The notes below the pieces were generated by a model. It worked only from the letters and a program-made list of their open reading frames with translations. It did no database searches and was not told the DNA's origin. A stretch of 64,000 nt of DNA from Neorhizobium galegae bv. orientalis str. HAMBI 540 (GTDB lineage Bacteria > Pseudomonadota > Alphaproteobacteria > Rhizobiales > Rhizobiaceae), in NCBI RefSeq assembly GCF_000731315.1, contig NZ_HG938353.1, forward strand, positions 2,666,001 to 2,730,000, written 5' to 3'. Positions 8,296-16,578 of this stretch are shown here, piece after piece. Both the position numbers and the translations under genes were made by a program. Numbering within the stretch: the first letter of the stretch is position 1; every line of letters begins with the position of its first letter.

Positions 8296-8789
8296 CGGTT
8301 CCCCTGCGTTTTGTCCGAACGCATTTTGTCAGCGGATTGAGAATAGTCCATCGAAAGGGTCGAAGGACCTATACAATGGTCTGGCCCTCAGGCAGCCGTA
8401 GCAGCAACGGCCGATACTGCTCTGAAGCCCACGTGGCCATGGATACGGAGCCGCGGCATGCCACGGGACTTCGGCACCCGGGGTTGAGGCGCCGGTCTCC
8501 ATAGACGGCATTATCGATGCTGCCTGCCTCCGTGCGGAAATCATTTCCGAGAGACTTGTTGAGGCTACGCGGTGATCGCCGTTCTCGAGCCATACGAAGG
8601 TACCGATCGGGATGTTCCTGCGGCGAGATGTCGGCCCCCTAGCCCTAAGTATAGGACCCCTTAGACCAGCATTGGATGTCATGCGGTTCCGGGCTGTTCT
8701 AGCTTTCGTCAGCCGCCAGAGAGATCCCTGACCGGGTCGTCCGCGAGGATCCGCGGCTGAAGTCAACGTTCTAGCTCAGGAGAGAGACC
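8296..8789. other. Divergent intergenic region between the sensor kinase and dps genes
   Basis: 494 bases separate the kinase start from the dps start. It should carry promoters in both directions. Open frames cross it on the minus strand, but their composition is Arg/Pro-rich with no recognisable domain, so I do not call a gene. A clear ribosome site (AGGAGAGA) lies just before the dps ATG. Confidence 0.4.
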
Positions 8790-9308
8790 ATGGACCGCAT
8801 CGCCGTCGAAACACGCCGCAAGGCACCCCTGACAACCCCCTCGGACTTCGAGTCCAACGCAGTCACCGAAATATCGGGTGCCTTGACGACGCTGCTGGCC
8901 GACGCGTTCGCGCTCTACCTGAAGACCAAGAACTTTCACTGGCACATGAGCGGCCCACACTTCCGTGACTACCACCTCATGCTTGACGACCAGGGCGACC
9001 AGATCTTCGCGATGACCGACGCGATAGCCGAACGCGCCCGGAAGATTGGTGGCACCACGCTCCGCTCGATCTGGCATATCGGCAAGCTGCAGCGCATTCT
9101 CGACAACGACGCAGACTTCGTAACCCCTCGCGACATGCTCGCCGAGCTGAAGGACGACAACCAGCGCTTCGTATCCTTCATGCGGCAGACCCACGAGCTC
9201 TGCGCCGAATACAACGATGTCGCCACGACCAGCCTGCTGGAAGTCTGGATCGATGAAGCCGAGCGCCGCGCATGGTTCCTGTTCGAGACAACGCGCAACG
9301 CGGCATAA
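8790..9308 (+). CDS. dps: Dps-family ferritin-like DNA-protection protein
   Basis: 172 residues, the usual Dps length. The ferroxidase signature is visible: KTKNFHWHMSGPHFRDYHLM, then LDDQGDQIFAMTDAIAERA, which supplies the His, Asp and Glu ligands of the inter-subunit iron site. Dps dodecamers oxidise and store iron using peroxide and may coat DNA. It is the first gene of a rightward group followed after 30 bp by an MFS transporter and then a flavin monooxygenase. That is an unusual position for dps and suggests a link to oxidative stress from the monooxygenase reaction. The start is supported by AGGAGAGA at suitable spacing. Confidence 0.92.
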   Translation: MDRIAVETRRKAPLTTPSDFESNAVTEISGALTTLLADAFALYLKTKNFHWHMSGPHFRDYHLMLDDQGDQIFAMTDAIAERARKIGGTTLRSIWHIGKLQRILDNDADFVTPRDMLAELKDDNQRFVSFMRQTHELCAEYNDVATTSLLEVWIDEAERRAWFLFETTRNAA

Positions 9309-9338
9309 TTCGCCACCAGAATTCCGGAAGGTACGACC

Positions 9339-10553
9339 ATGACTACCATCAGTGAAGAAATTCCGAGCACGAAGCCGATGACCCAGATAGGTCTCCTGGC
9401 GATGGCTGTCGCTGCCGGCATCGCCGTCGCGAACATCTACTACAACCAGCCGATGCTCGGCATCATCGAGGCCGAGTTTCCCGGCCAGCACGTCGTCGGC
9501 ATGGTTCCGACGGCAACCCAGCTCGGGTACGCGGTTGGACTGTTCCTGTTGCTCCCCCTCGGGGACCTCGTCAACCGGCGCTGGCTAATCATCGGCCAGT
9601 TCTTCATCCTGGCGGGTGCGCTCGCTCTTGTCGCAGTGGCACCGACACCGACGCTGCTCATCGCCGCCTCGCTGATCGTGGGGGCCAGTTCCACGGTCGC
9701 GCAGCAGATCGTACCGTTCGCGGCATCCCTCGCTCCACCCGAGAAGCGCGGTGCGACCATCGGCACCGTGATGGCGGGCGTTCTGTCCGGCATCCTATTC
9801 AGTCGGACGCTATCGGGCTTCGTCGGCGAGCATGCCGGATGGAGGGAGATGTTCTGGATCGGGGTCCCTCTGGCGCTCTTCGCCATGGCGCTGATGTTCT
9901 GGACGCTGCCTCATCACAAGCCTACGACACGCCTGCCCTACCATTACGCCATCGCCTCCCTCGCCGGACTCTGGAAGCGTGAGCGGACGCTGAGGGCGGC
10001 CACCTTCATCCAGGCGTTCCTGTTCGCGTCCTTCACGGCCTTCTGGACAATCCTGGCGCTTTACCTCCAAGGCCCGCAGTTCAACCTCGGTGCGGACATC
10101 GCAGGACTATTCGGTGTGGTCGGCGCGGTCGGCATCTTCGCCGCACCGCTGGCAGGTCGGATCGCCGACCGCCGGGGACCTCATTTCGTAGTCTGGCTCG
10201 GCGGGCTGTTGACCGTGGCCGCCTGGATCCTCTTCGGATTCTGGCCGTCGCTGGTAGCCTTGGTCTTAGGTGTCATCGTGCTCGACTTCGGGATCCAGGG
10301 CGCGCTGGTTTCCAACCAGCACATCATCTACGCGCTCGATCCGAATGCGCGCAGCCGCATCAACACGATCTTTATGACCGGGATGTTCCTAGGCGGTTCA
10401 GCCGGTTCGGCTCTCGCAACCGCGGCCTGGAGTCAAGCTGGCTGGTTGGGCGTCAGCGTACTTGGGGCCACCCTCGGCATCATCGCAGTTGCGATAAAGG
10501 CCGCGCATCATCGGGCAGTCCCCTCCACCACCGTCAGCGGGAAGCCATCATGA
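9339..10553 (+). CDS. MFS transporter (12-TM, DHA-type efflux family)
   Basis: 404 residues of almost continuous hydrophobic segments, about twelve in total. MFS motif A-like signatures occur after TM2 (GDLVNRRWLI) and in the second half (GRIADRRGPH). The N-terminal YYNQPML motif is typical of YgaY/Bcr-like drug:proton antiporters. The end overlaps the next start by 4 bp (ATGA), so it is coupled to the flavin monooxygenase gene. This suggests it moves the substrate or product of that enzyme. Direction and substrate are not determinable from sequence. Confidence 0.85.
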   Translation: MTTISEEIPSTKPMTQIGLLAMAVAAGIAVANIYYNQPMLGIIEAEFPGQHVVGMVPTATQLGYAVGLFLLLPLGDLVNRRWLIIGQFFILAGALALVAVAPTPTLLIAASLIVGASSTVAQQIVPFAASLAPPEKRGATIGTVMAGVLSGILFSRTLSGFVGEHAGWREMFWIGVPLALFAMALMFWTLPHHKPTTRLPYHYAIASLAGLWKRERTLRAATFIQAFLFASFTAFWTILALYLQGPQFNLGADIAGLFGVVGAVGIFAAPLAGRIADRRGPHFVVWLGGLLTVAAWILFGFWPSLVALVLGVIVLDFGIQGALVSNQHIIYALDPNARSRINTIFMTGMFLGGSAGSALATAAWSQAGWLGVSVLGATLGIIAVAIKAAHHRAVPSTTVSGKPS

Positions 10554-11665
10554 GGAAACTCCGCATCAAAGTTGTCGGCGGTTCCCTGGCAGGGGTGTTC
10601 GCAGGGATACTGCTTCAGAGGAGCGGCCACGAGGTGAAGATCTATGAGCGTTCCGCGCACGGACTGGGAGGGCGAGGCGCAGGCCTCGTTCCCCAGGAGG
10701 ACCTCTTCAGCCTCCTCCGGATGATCGGTGCCGAGGACGCCGAAGAGGTCGGTGTGGTGGCGAGGGAACGGATCTACTTCGGCCGCGACGGACGCGTCCT
10801 TCAGACAACGCGGGCTCCGCAGAAGCAGATTTCGTGGGATTACCTCTACAATACGGTACTGTCGCACTTCGCTTCGGAAGCATTCATGCTCGACCGAGAG
10901 GTGGTCCGGGTCGAGGATGGCGAACAAAGCGCGGAGATCATCTTCGGGGACGGCACCAAGGAAACCGCCGATCTCGTTATCGGAGCCGACGGCGTCGGCT
11001 CCGTGGTGCGCGCCACCGTTAATCAGACGGACCACGGCAACCAGTTCGCGGGCTATGTCGCCTGGCGTGGACTGATCCCGGAAACGCAACTACCCAATGG
11101 CGCATCCATACTGCTCGACCGTTTCGCCTTCTACGTGACCAGCGGCGTGCACATCCTCGGCTATCTCGTTCCCGGATCCGGAGGCGAAATCGATGTCGGC
11201 CGCCGCAGATACAACTGGGTCTGGTACAAACCCACCGAACAGGACGAGCTGCAGCGGACCTTAACGGACGAGCGCGGTCATTCATCGCAATATTCGCTCC
11301 GTCGAGGTGGGCTTTCCATGGAACGGCGCGATGCCCTTCGCCGGGACGCCCATGAAATACTGCCGCCGCAGTTCGCGCTTGCCGTCGAAGCAGAGCCCAC
11401 TCCCTCGATCCAGGGCATCTTTGACTATGAGGCGCCAAGGATGATCGGAAGATCTGTGGCGTTGGTAGGGGACGCCGCGTTCGTGGCGCGACCGCATACG
11501 GCGATGGGAGTATCAAAGGCCGCAGCAGATGTCATGGCGCTGGTGGCTTGCCTTGCCGGAGAACGGCAGGTTCAGGCTGCGTTGGAACGGTACGAGGCCG
11601 CCAGGATCGGTGTTGGTAGAGAGATCGTAGACTATGGACGCCGTCTCGGAGCAACGGCTTTATAG
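10550..11665 (+). CDS. FAD-dependent monooxygenase of the 2,6-dihydroxypyridine 3-monooxygenase type
   Basis: 371 residues, a group A flavin hydroxylase. Features are the N-terminal FAD-binding motif VVGGSLAGVFAG, GRGAGLV after the first strand pair, the DG motif VIGADGVGSVVR, YVAWRGLIPE in the substrate domain, and the second FAD motif VALVGDAAFVARPHTAMGVS. These match dihydroxypyridine hydroxylase (DhpH) of nicotine degraders and its relatives, which hydroxylate hydroxylated pyridines or aromatics using NADH and O2. A paralogue with the same motifs lies at 19043-20269. The start overlaps the MFS stop. The exact substrate is an inference. Confidence 0.85.
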   Translation: MRKLRIKVVGGSLAGVFAGILLQRSGHEVKIYERSAHGLGGRGAGLVPQEDLFSLLRMIGAEDAEEVGVVARERIYFGRDGRVLQTTRAPQKQISWDYLYNTVLSHFASEAFMLDREVVRVEDGEQSAEIIFGDGTKETADLVIGADGVGSVVRATVNQTDHGNQFAGYVAWRGLIPETQLPNGASILLDRFAFYVTSGVHILGYLVPGSGGEIDVGRRRYNWVWYKPTEQDELQRTLTDERGHSSQYSLRRGGLSMERRDALRRDAHEILPPQFALAVEAEPTPSIQGIFDYEAPRMIGRSVALVGDAAFVARPHTAMGVSKAAADVMALVACLAGERQVQAALERYEAARIGVGREIVDYGRRLGATAL

Positions 11666-11675
11666 ATCCGGAATA

Positions 11676-11704
11676 GACAGGCGGTGCTTATTCGACCGCC
11701 TGTC
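11676..11704. terminator. Hairpin between convergent genes
   Basis: A perfect 10-bp inverted repeat (GACAGGCGGT / ACCGCCTGTC) with a 9-nt loop, between the end of the rightward monooxygenase and the end of the leftward VOC gene. There is no strong T tract on either side, so it is a possible bidirectional terminator or mRNA-end stabiliser. Confidence 0.6.
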
Positions 11705-11716
11705 AGAATGGTCGGG

Positions 11717-12403
11717 CTAAGCCGCCTGCTTGCCTGTCGTGCCGCTGATCACATTGCGCCGTATTACGATCTCGCCGTCACTGGTCGACACTCCCATCGC
11801 ATGCAGCCCATGCGCGCCGCCATTGAACCGCAGGCCCAGGGAATTCGCCGGGATGCCGAGGTAATCGCTCATCTCCTCTTCGGAGCCGCCGAGTTCCAGC
11901 CAACTGATTCCCGTGGCAGTCCGAGTGCCGAACTGCGGAGTGACGCGCGACGGATGCTTGGTGATGTCGCTGACGAGGAAGAAGTTCGGGAGGCCCGCAC
12001 GCCAGCTTGGGATAGTCTCGGGAGCGCGGATCGCGACGCCCATCATCCCGTCGGGACGGGTACGCAGCGTGCTTTCGATCACATCGGTGCCGAGACGCTT
12101 GGCAAGCTGCTCCAGTTCATCCCGGCTGTCGACCCGGGCACACCAGCCGATGAACACGTCGCCGTCCTCGCATTTCTCCTTGAAGAAGCGGGCAGAGGCA
12201 TTGCCCTTCTCGTATTCGAAGACGTCGACGACACTTTCGACCTCGATGTAGGTGTCGTTCCCTGTCGGGAAGATCTTGTTGGCGAGGCCGAGCTTGGGAA
12301 ACCAGCCTCCCTCGTAGCAGCCAAGGCCTGTCTCTTCCCGCAGGCGCTGTGCGCCATCGAAGAAATTGCGGACGCCGAGGCAGACGTGATCGATGTGAAT
12401 CAT
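11717..12403 (-). CDS. VOC (glyoxalase/dioxygenase-fold) protein
   Basis: 228 residues, starting MIHIDHVCLGVRNFFDGA, the hallmark first beta-strand of vicinal-oxygen-chelate folds (IDHV). Metal-ligand positions are plausible at H5 and IEVES (Glu). The length and layout fit the two-module Glyoxalase_3-like group rather than classical extradiol dioxygenases. It lies at the end of the leftward NitT-type ABC importer operon, 78 bp after the binding-protein gene. It could act on a ring-derived intermediate; no reaction can be assigned from sequence. Confidence 0.75.
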   Translation of the reverse strand: MIHIDHVCLGVRNFFDGAQRLREETGLGCYEGGWFPKLGLANKIFPTGNDTYIEVESVVDVFEYEKGNASARFFKEKCEDGDVFIGWCARVDSRDELEQLAKRLGTDVIESTLRTRPDGMMGVAIRAPETIPSWRAGLPNFFLVSDITKHPSRVTPQFGTRTATGISWLELGGSEEEMSDYLGIPANSLGLRFNGGAHGLHAMGVSTSDGEIVIRRNVISGTTGKQAA

Positions 12404-12481
12404 TTTCCAGTTCCTGTTTCATTGGACATTGGAGACGGCCTACGACGGCCACCCTTTGAGGATCGTTCTGGGAGGTCCCGC

Positions 12482-13552
12482 TCAGAAGCCCGAGCATGCC
12501 TTGGCCTGCGCGATGACGGCAGCATGGTCGAAGTTGTTGATCCTCCGGAAGAAGGCTTGGTCATCCGGCACGAGCTTCTTGGGGTCGATCGTCTGGGGAA
12601 TGAGCTTGTTCTCGAGCAGGAACGCCTGAAGCTTGTCGAGGCCCTCGACCGAGACCTTGGCGCGCAGCTCACCGCCGGCCCTGTCAAACGCCAGGTTCGC
12701 CTCCTCGACGTTCGACTTTTCGATTTCGGTATCCTGCTCGAGCGTCGTCGTGCGGTTGGCTCCGTAGTTCTTGCGATAGATCTTCGCAACGCATTCGGGA
12801 TTTGCCTCCGCGAAGACCTGGGCCTTGGCGATCCCTCTCGCCAGAGCCTCGACCAGTTCAGGCTTCGCCTTGAGGGTGTCGTTAGTTGCGACGAGACCGT
12901 AGTCGGGGAACTGCATCCACTGGTCGTCGTAGAAGTATGATGCGTTGTTCCCGAGAGCCTTGAAATTGGCGATCTCGGACATGAATGTCAGGCTGGCGTC
13001 AACCGCACCCGACTTCAGTGCTTCGTATGACTGCGCCCCGAGACCGATCACGGCCTGGCGGACCTCACGCTGCGGGTTGATGTCGTGCGAGGCCAGCATG
13101 CTGTTGAGATACATCGCTCCGCCGGAGCCGGCGACCGCAAGGCCGACAGTCTTGCCCCTGAGATCTGCGGCCTTCGTGATGCCCTTGTCGGCCATCGTCA
13201 GAATGCGCCAGGACGTGTTGCGCATCGTCGCCAGCATCCGGATGTCTGTCAGACCCTTGGCGTCGGCGGCAAGCCACGGGGTCGTGTTCATCATCCCGAT
13301 CGTGCCGCTGCCGCCGATGATGCTCTGGACCGCTGCGGCCGAGCCTTGGGAATAGACGACCTGCACGTCATAGCCATCGTCCTTCCACCAGCCGAGCGCC
13401 AGGGGCACATAGAGTTCGAAGACGGCGGTGATCATGACCGGGTTGCCGTGGATGATCTTCACGGACTCCAGAGCGTTTGCTGTGCCGGACGCGATGGGCA
13501 TGGCTGTAGCGATCGCGGCAACGACTGTTGCCGCTTTCAAGGCATTCTTCAT
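12482..13552 (-). CDS. ABC transporter substrate-binding protein (NitT/TauT/SsuA type)
   Basis: 356 residues with a clear Sec signal peptide (MKNALKAATVVAAIATAMPI, cleaved near TANA). The mature part has the type II periplasmic fold of the nitrate/sulfonate/taurine group: a VKIIHGNP opening, SQGSAAAVQSIIGGSGTIGM, then DLRGKTVGLAVAGSGG, and a hinge region with ALKSGAVDASL. It is the periplasmic receptor for the permease and ATPase encoded immediately upstream. Members of this group bind small anions and aromatic or heterocyclic compounds. The ligand is unknown. Confidence 0.88.
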   Translation of the reverse strand: MKNALKAATVVAAIATAMPIASGTANALESVKIIHGNPVMITAVFELYVPLALGWWKDDGYDVQVVYSQGSAAAVQSIIGGSGTIGMMNTTPWLAADAKGLTDIRMLATMRNTSWRILTMADKGITKAADLRGKTVGLAVAGSGGAMYLNSMLASHDINPQREVRQAVIGLGAQSYEALKSGAVDASLTFMSEIANFKALGNNASYFYDDQWMQFPDYGLVATNDTLKAKPELVEALARGIAKAQVFAEANPECVAKIYRKNYGANRTTTLEQDTEIEKSNVEEANLAFDRAGGELRAKVSVEGLDKLQAFLLENKLIPQTIDPKKLVPDDQAFFRRINNFDHAAVIAQAKACSGF

Positions 13553-13575
13553 GACATGTTCCCTTTTGGTTTAGA

Positions 13576-14406
13576 TTAGCCCTTCGGATTTTCCATCCAG
13601 AAGACGAGTTTGCGGCCAATGGCCTGGATCGCAGCGCTGGCGGTCGCGGCGATGAACGTCAAGACCGCGATGGCCGCGAAGACCCCTGCGGTGTCCAGCG
13701 CGAAGCCAGCGCGGATGATCGCCGAACCGATACCTTCCTGCGCGCCGACGAATTCGGCGACGATCGCCCCGATCACGCTCAGCGTCACACCGACATTGAG
13801 GCCGCCGAAAATGTAGGGCGCCGAATTGGGAAGCCTGAGATAACGGAAGCGACGCCATGCGGACGCGTTGTAGACGTCGAACAGCTCATCCTGCTCGGCG
13901 GGCGTCGCTCGTAGCCCGATGACCGCGTTCACGAAGACCGGGAAGAAGGTGATCAAGGCTACGATCACCACCTTTGAAGTCATGCCGAAGCCAAACCAGA
14001 TGACAAAGAGCGGAGCGATCGCCACCTTGGGAATGGCTTGAAGGGCGACGATATAGGGATAGAGGATTCGTTCGGCGACTCGGGACCCGGCGACCGGGAT
14101 AGCCAAGGCGAATCCGATGGCCGATCCCAGTACGTATCCGAGGAAGACCTCTTGCAGCGTGATTAGTATGTCGGCTCCAAGGTCTCCGACAAACAACCCG
14201 GACCAAAGTGCGATGGCGATGGCGCTAGGCTTCGGCAGGAGCGCCGGACTTATGTTGAGAAGAGGTATCAACACCCACTCCCACGCGGACAGGAACGCCA
14301 CGAGGACGACCACCGATGCCAGGGTGACGATGTCCGGAGCCGGGAAACGGAACCGCGATGGGGATTTGACCTTGCGGTGAACGGAAGCGGATATGACCTC
14401 ACTCAT
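13576..14406 (-). CDS. ABC transporter permease (NitT/TauT type)
   Basis: 276 residues with about six membrane segments and a BPD_transp_1 signature. The EAA loop reads near LRATPAEQDELFDVYNASA and continues into WRRFRYLRLPNSAPY, which contacts the ATPase. It starts 4 bp inside the ATPase gene end (ATGA overlap at 14403-14406), so the two are coupled, and the binding-protein gene follows by 23 bp. One permease gene is normal for this family because the protein works as a homodimer. Confidence 0.9.
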   Translation of the reverse strand: MSEVISASVHRKVKSPSRFRFPAPDIVTLASVVVLVAFLSAWEWVLIPLLNISPALLPKPSAIAIALWSGLFVGDLGADILITLQEVFLGYVLGSAIGFALAIPVAGSRVAERILYPYIVALQAIPKVAIAPLFVIWFGFGMTSKVVIVALITFFPVFVNAVIGLRATPAEQDELFDVYNASAWRRFRYLRLPNSAPYIFGGLNVGVTLSVIGAIVAEFVGAQEGIGSAIIRAGFALDTAGVFAAIAVLTFIAATASAAIQAIGRKLVFWMENPKG

Positions 14407-15191
14407 TGGACAAGCCCCTCTGCTTCGAAATGCTTTCGCACGGCGCTGGTATAGTCACCGAATTCCCTGGAATTGATCATCTCGAGCGTCCGGGGCCGAG
14501 GGAGTTCGATCGTGATGTCATCCACCACGCGACCGGGTCTCGGCGCGAGGACAATGACTCGGTCGGCAAGGAAGACCGCTTCCTGGATGCTGTGCGTGAC
14601 GAAGATCACCGTCTTCCGGCTTGTCATCCAGAGTGACTGCAGTTCGACCTGGAGCTTGTCCTTCGTCATCGCGTCGAGTGCGGCGAAGGGCTCATCCATC
14701 AGCAGCACTTCAGGATCGTGAACCAGTGCACGGGTGATGCCGACCCGCTGCTGCATGCCACCGGAAAGTTCGCTCGGATACTTGTCCTCGAAACCGTTCA
14801 GGCCAACCATGTCGAGAAACTTCGTCGCCCGCTCGTCGACTTCCCTGCGGTTCGCCCCACCGATGTCCGCTGCCACCGTTACGTTCTGGCGCACTGTTCG
14901 CCAGGGCAGTAGAACTGGCGACTGGAACACCATACCGATCCCCGCGGTCGGAGCTTCGATCTCCGCGCCACCGATCGAGACGCTTCCACTGGACCGTCGG
15001 ATCAGCCCCCCGACCATCCTCAGAAGAGTGCTCTTTCCGCAACCGCTGGGCCCGACAAGAGTAATGAACTTTCCCTTATCTATTGATAAATTAACGTCGG
15101 TTAGCGCGGTGACGTGATCTCCTGACCTCGTCACGAATTTCTTCGACGCCTTCTTGATTTCGATGAATGACTCTAGTTGTTCCACCTTCAA
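14403..15191 (-). CDS. ABC transporter ATP-binding protein (NitT/TauT type)
   Basis: 262 residues. Walker A is GPSGCGKST, the signature motif is LSGGMQQRVGI, Walker B is VLLMDEPFAALD, and the H loop is VTHSIQEAVFLADR. It opens the importer operon. The start is uncertain: TTG at 15191 has AAGG in front, and a GTG at 15185 also fits. Codons near residues 34-38 are unusually AT-rich (Leu TTA, Ile ATA, Asp GAT) and contain one copy of the palindrome proposed below as an operator. This suggests regulatory selection inside the gene start. Confidence 0.9.
   Translation of the reverse strand: MKVEQLESFIEIKKASKKFVTRSGDHVTALTDVNLSIDKGKFITLVGPSGCGKSTLLRMVGGLIRRSSGSVSIGGAEIEAPTAGIGMVFQSPVLLPWRTVRQNVTVAADIGGANRREVDERATKFLDMVGLNGFEDKYPSELSGGMQQRVGITRALVHDPEVLLMDEPFAALDAMTKDKLQVELQSLWMTSRKTVIFVTHSIQEAVFLADRVIVLAPRPGRVVDDITIELPRPRTLEMINSREFGDYTSAVRKHFEAEGLVQ
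15076..15089. promoter_or_regulatory. Putative operator palindrome inside the ABC ATPase coding start
   Basis: Perfect inverted repeat TTATC-TATT-GATAA, about 105 bp inside the ATPase gene. The same pattern occurs upstream at 15265 and 27483. This AT-rich patch is out of character for the gene. A regulator bound here would block early elongation or form a loop with the site at 15265. Confidence 0.45.
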
Positions 15192-15423
15192 AGCCTTCTA
15201 TATTTGTCGTTCATGGGCTTTTCGACAGTTGCCACGGGTCGCCGCTGGTTGATGAAAATTTAGTTATCACTTGATAAATAGAATGACAATACTCGTTTTT
15301 GGCGATAATTTAGGCATGACGAAAACCGCAATGCATTCATGCACCTCTGTGCGTTGGACGCTGTGGAAATCGAAGTTTTCCCGATACCGAAAAGATCTTC
15401 GGACAACCTGAGATGGAGAAGCC
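15192..15423. promoter_or_regulatory. Divergent promoter region between the NitT-type importer and the OYE gene
   Basis: 232 bases containing AT-rich patches and the palindrome at 15265-15278. It must drive the ATPase-permease-binding-protein operon leftward and the flavin oxidoreductase rightward. A ribosome site GGAGA precedes the OYE ATG. Confidence 0.6.
15265..15278. promoter_or_regulatory. Putative operator palindrome in the importer/OYE divergent promoter
   Basis: Perfect inverted repeat TTATC-ACTT-GATAA, 74 bp upstream of the importer start and about 146 bp upstream of the OYE start. It shares the form TTATC-N4-GATAA with the site beside the tetR gene (27483-27498), so it is probably bound by the same regulator. 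Confidence 0.5.
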
Positions 15424-16530
15424 ATGAACCGCACCAAACTCTTTACGCCTACTTTGGTGGGTCGACTGACATTACCCAATCGTATTGTGATCGCTCCGAT
15501 GTGCCAGTACTCCGCGCACGAAGGCATGATGACCGACTGGCATCTGATCCATCTTGGAAACCTGGCCAATTCCGGCGCCGGCTTCCTCACAATCGAAGCC
15601 ACCGCGGTCTCTCCGGAAGGACGGATTTCCTACGGCGACGTCGGCCTCTATTCGGACGGATGCGAAACCGCGATGGGGCGGACCCTCGAGTCGATCCGGC
15701 GCTGGTCCGACATCGCGATCGGTATTCAGCTAGGGCATGCCGGACGGAAGGCCTCGACGGATGTTCCGTGGAATGGAGGCAGCCAGATCGCGCCCGGGAA
15801 GGATAACGGATGGCAAACCGTCGCCCCAAGCGTCGTGCCCTTTCAAGCTTCGTACACCCCTCCGCGCGCCCTCGACAGAGAGGATCTGAAGCGGATACGG
15901 CAGGCATTTGGCGATGCAGCGAAGCGGGCGGCGCGACTCGGATTGGCCGCGATCCAGATCCACGGCGCGCATGGCTATCTGCTGCATCAGTTCCTTTCGC
16001 CTCTGTCGAACCATCGCAGCGACGAGTACGGAGGATCGCTGGAGAACAGGATGCGCTTCCCACTCGAGGTCTTCGAAGTCGTCCAGGAAGAGTTCTCGGC
16101 AAGCGGCCCCGTAACCATGCGGGTGTCAGCCTCAGACTGGGTGGACGGCGGCTGGTCGTTGGACGAGACGATCGCTTTCGCGCAGGCCCTCGAGACGAAG
16201 GGTTGCGACGCCATCCACGTCTCCTCCGGTGGTCTCGCCGCCGAGCAGAGGATCGCGATCGGGCCGAACTATCAGGTGCCATTCGCCCGGGCCGTGAAGG
16301 CTGCGACTTCCATGCCTGTCGTGGCGGTCGGTCTCATCACGGAGTTCGAACAGGCGGAAGCGATCGTCAGCACAGGGGATGCCGACATGATCGCAATCGC
16401 CCGCGCCATACTGTACGATCCACGCTGGCCATGGCATGCCGCCGCCCATTTCGGGGAAAGTGTGAAGGCAGCCCCGCAGTACCTGCGTTGCCAGCCGCGC
16501 CAGTTCCGCACGCTCTTCGAAAGCGCCTGA
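15424..16530 (+). CDS. NADH:flavin oxidoreductase, old yellow enzyme family (YqjM/XenA-like)
   Basis: 368 residues forming an FMN-binding TIM barrel. It shows the YqjM/XenA-class motif APMCQYSA (Cys tuning the FMN), the catalytic HGAHGYLLHQFLSPLSNHR motif, and the signature DEYGGSLENRMRF. The family reduces activated C=C bonds of enones, nitro-compounds and some heterocycles with NAD(P)H. Here it probably performs a reductive step in the same catabolic programme, since its promoter shares an operator-like palindrome with the importer and Liv operons. It is monocistronic and ends at a strong hairpin. Confidence 0.92.
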   Translation: MNRTKLFTPTLVGRLTLPNRIVIAPMCQYSAHEGMMTDWHLIHLGNLANSGAGFLTIEATAVSPEGRISYGDVGLYSDGCETAMGRTLESIRRWSDIAIGIQLGHAGRKASTDVPWNGGSQIAPGKDNGWQTVAPSVVPFQASYTPPRALDREDLKRIRQAFGDAAKRAARLGLAAIQIHGAHGYLLHQFLSPLSNHRSDEYGGSLENRMRFPLEVFEVVQEEFSASGPVTMRVSASDWVDGGWSLDETIAFAQALETKGCDAIHVSSGGLAAEQRIAIGPNYQVPFARAVKAATSMPVVAVGLITEFEQAEAIVSTGDADMIAIARAILYDPRWPWHAAAHFGESVKAAPQYLRCQPRQFRTLFESA

Positions 16531-16538
16531 CGAGGACT

Positions 16539-16571
16539 GAATGGCCTCGGGTGCTACGCCCGAGGCCATTC
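16539..16571. terminator. Bidirectional terminator-like hairpin between OYE and symporter genes
   Basis: Perfect 13-bp inverted repeat (GAATGGCCTCGGG / CCCGAGGCCATTC) with a 7-nt loop, filling the 48-bp gap between two convergent genes. T tracts are lacking, but the position and symmetry fit a shared transcript end. Confidence 0.7.
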
Positions 16572-16578
16572 GGGAGGA

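Noticed and set aside
8329..8766. Minus-strand open frame of 145 codons in the kinase/dps gap
   Set aside because: Arg/Pro-rich with no domain and no ribosome site; it overlaps the expected dps promoter.
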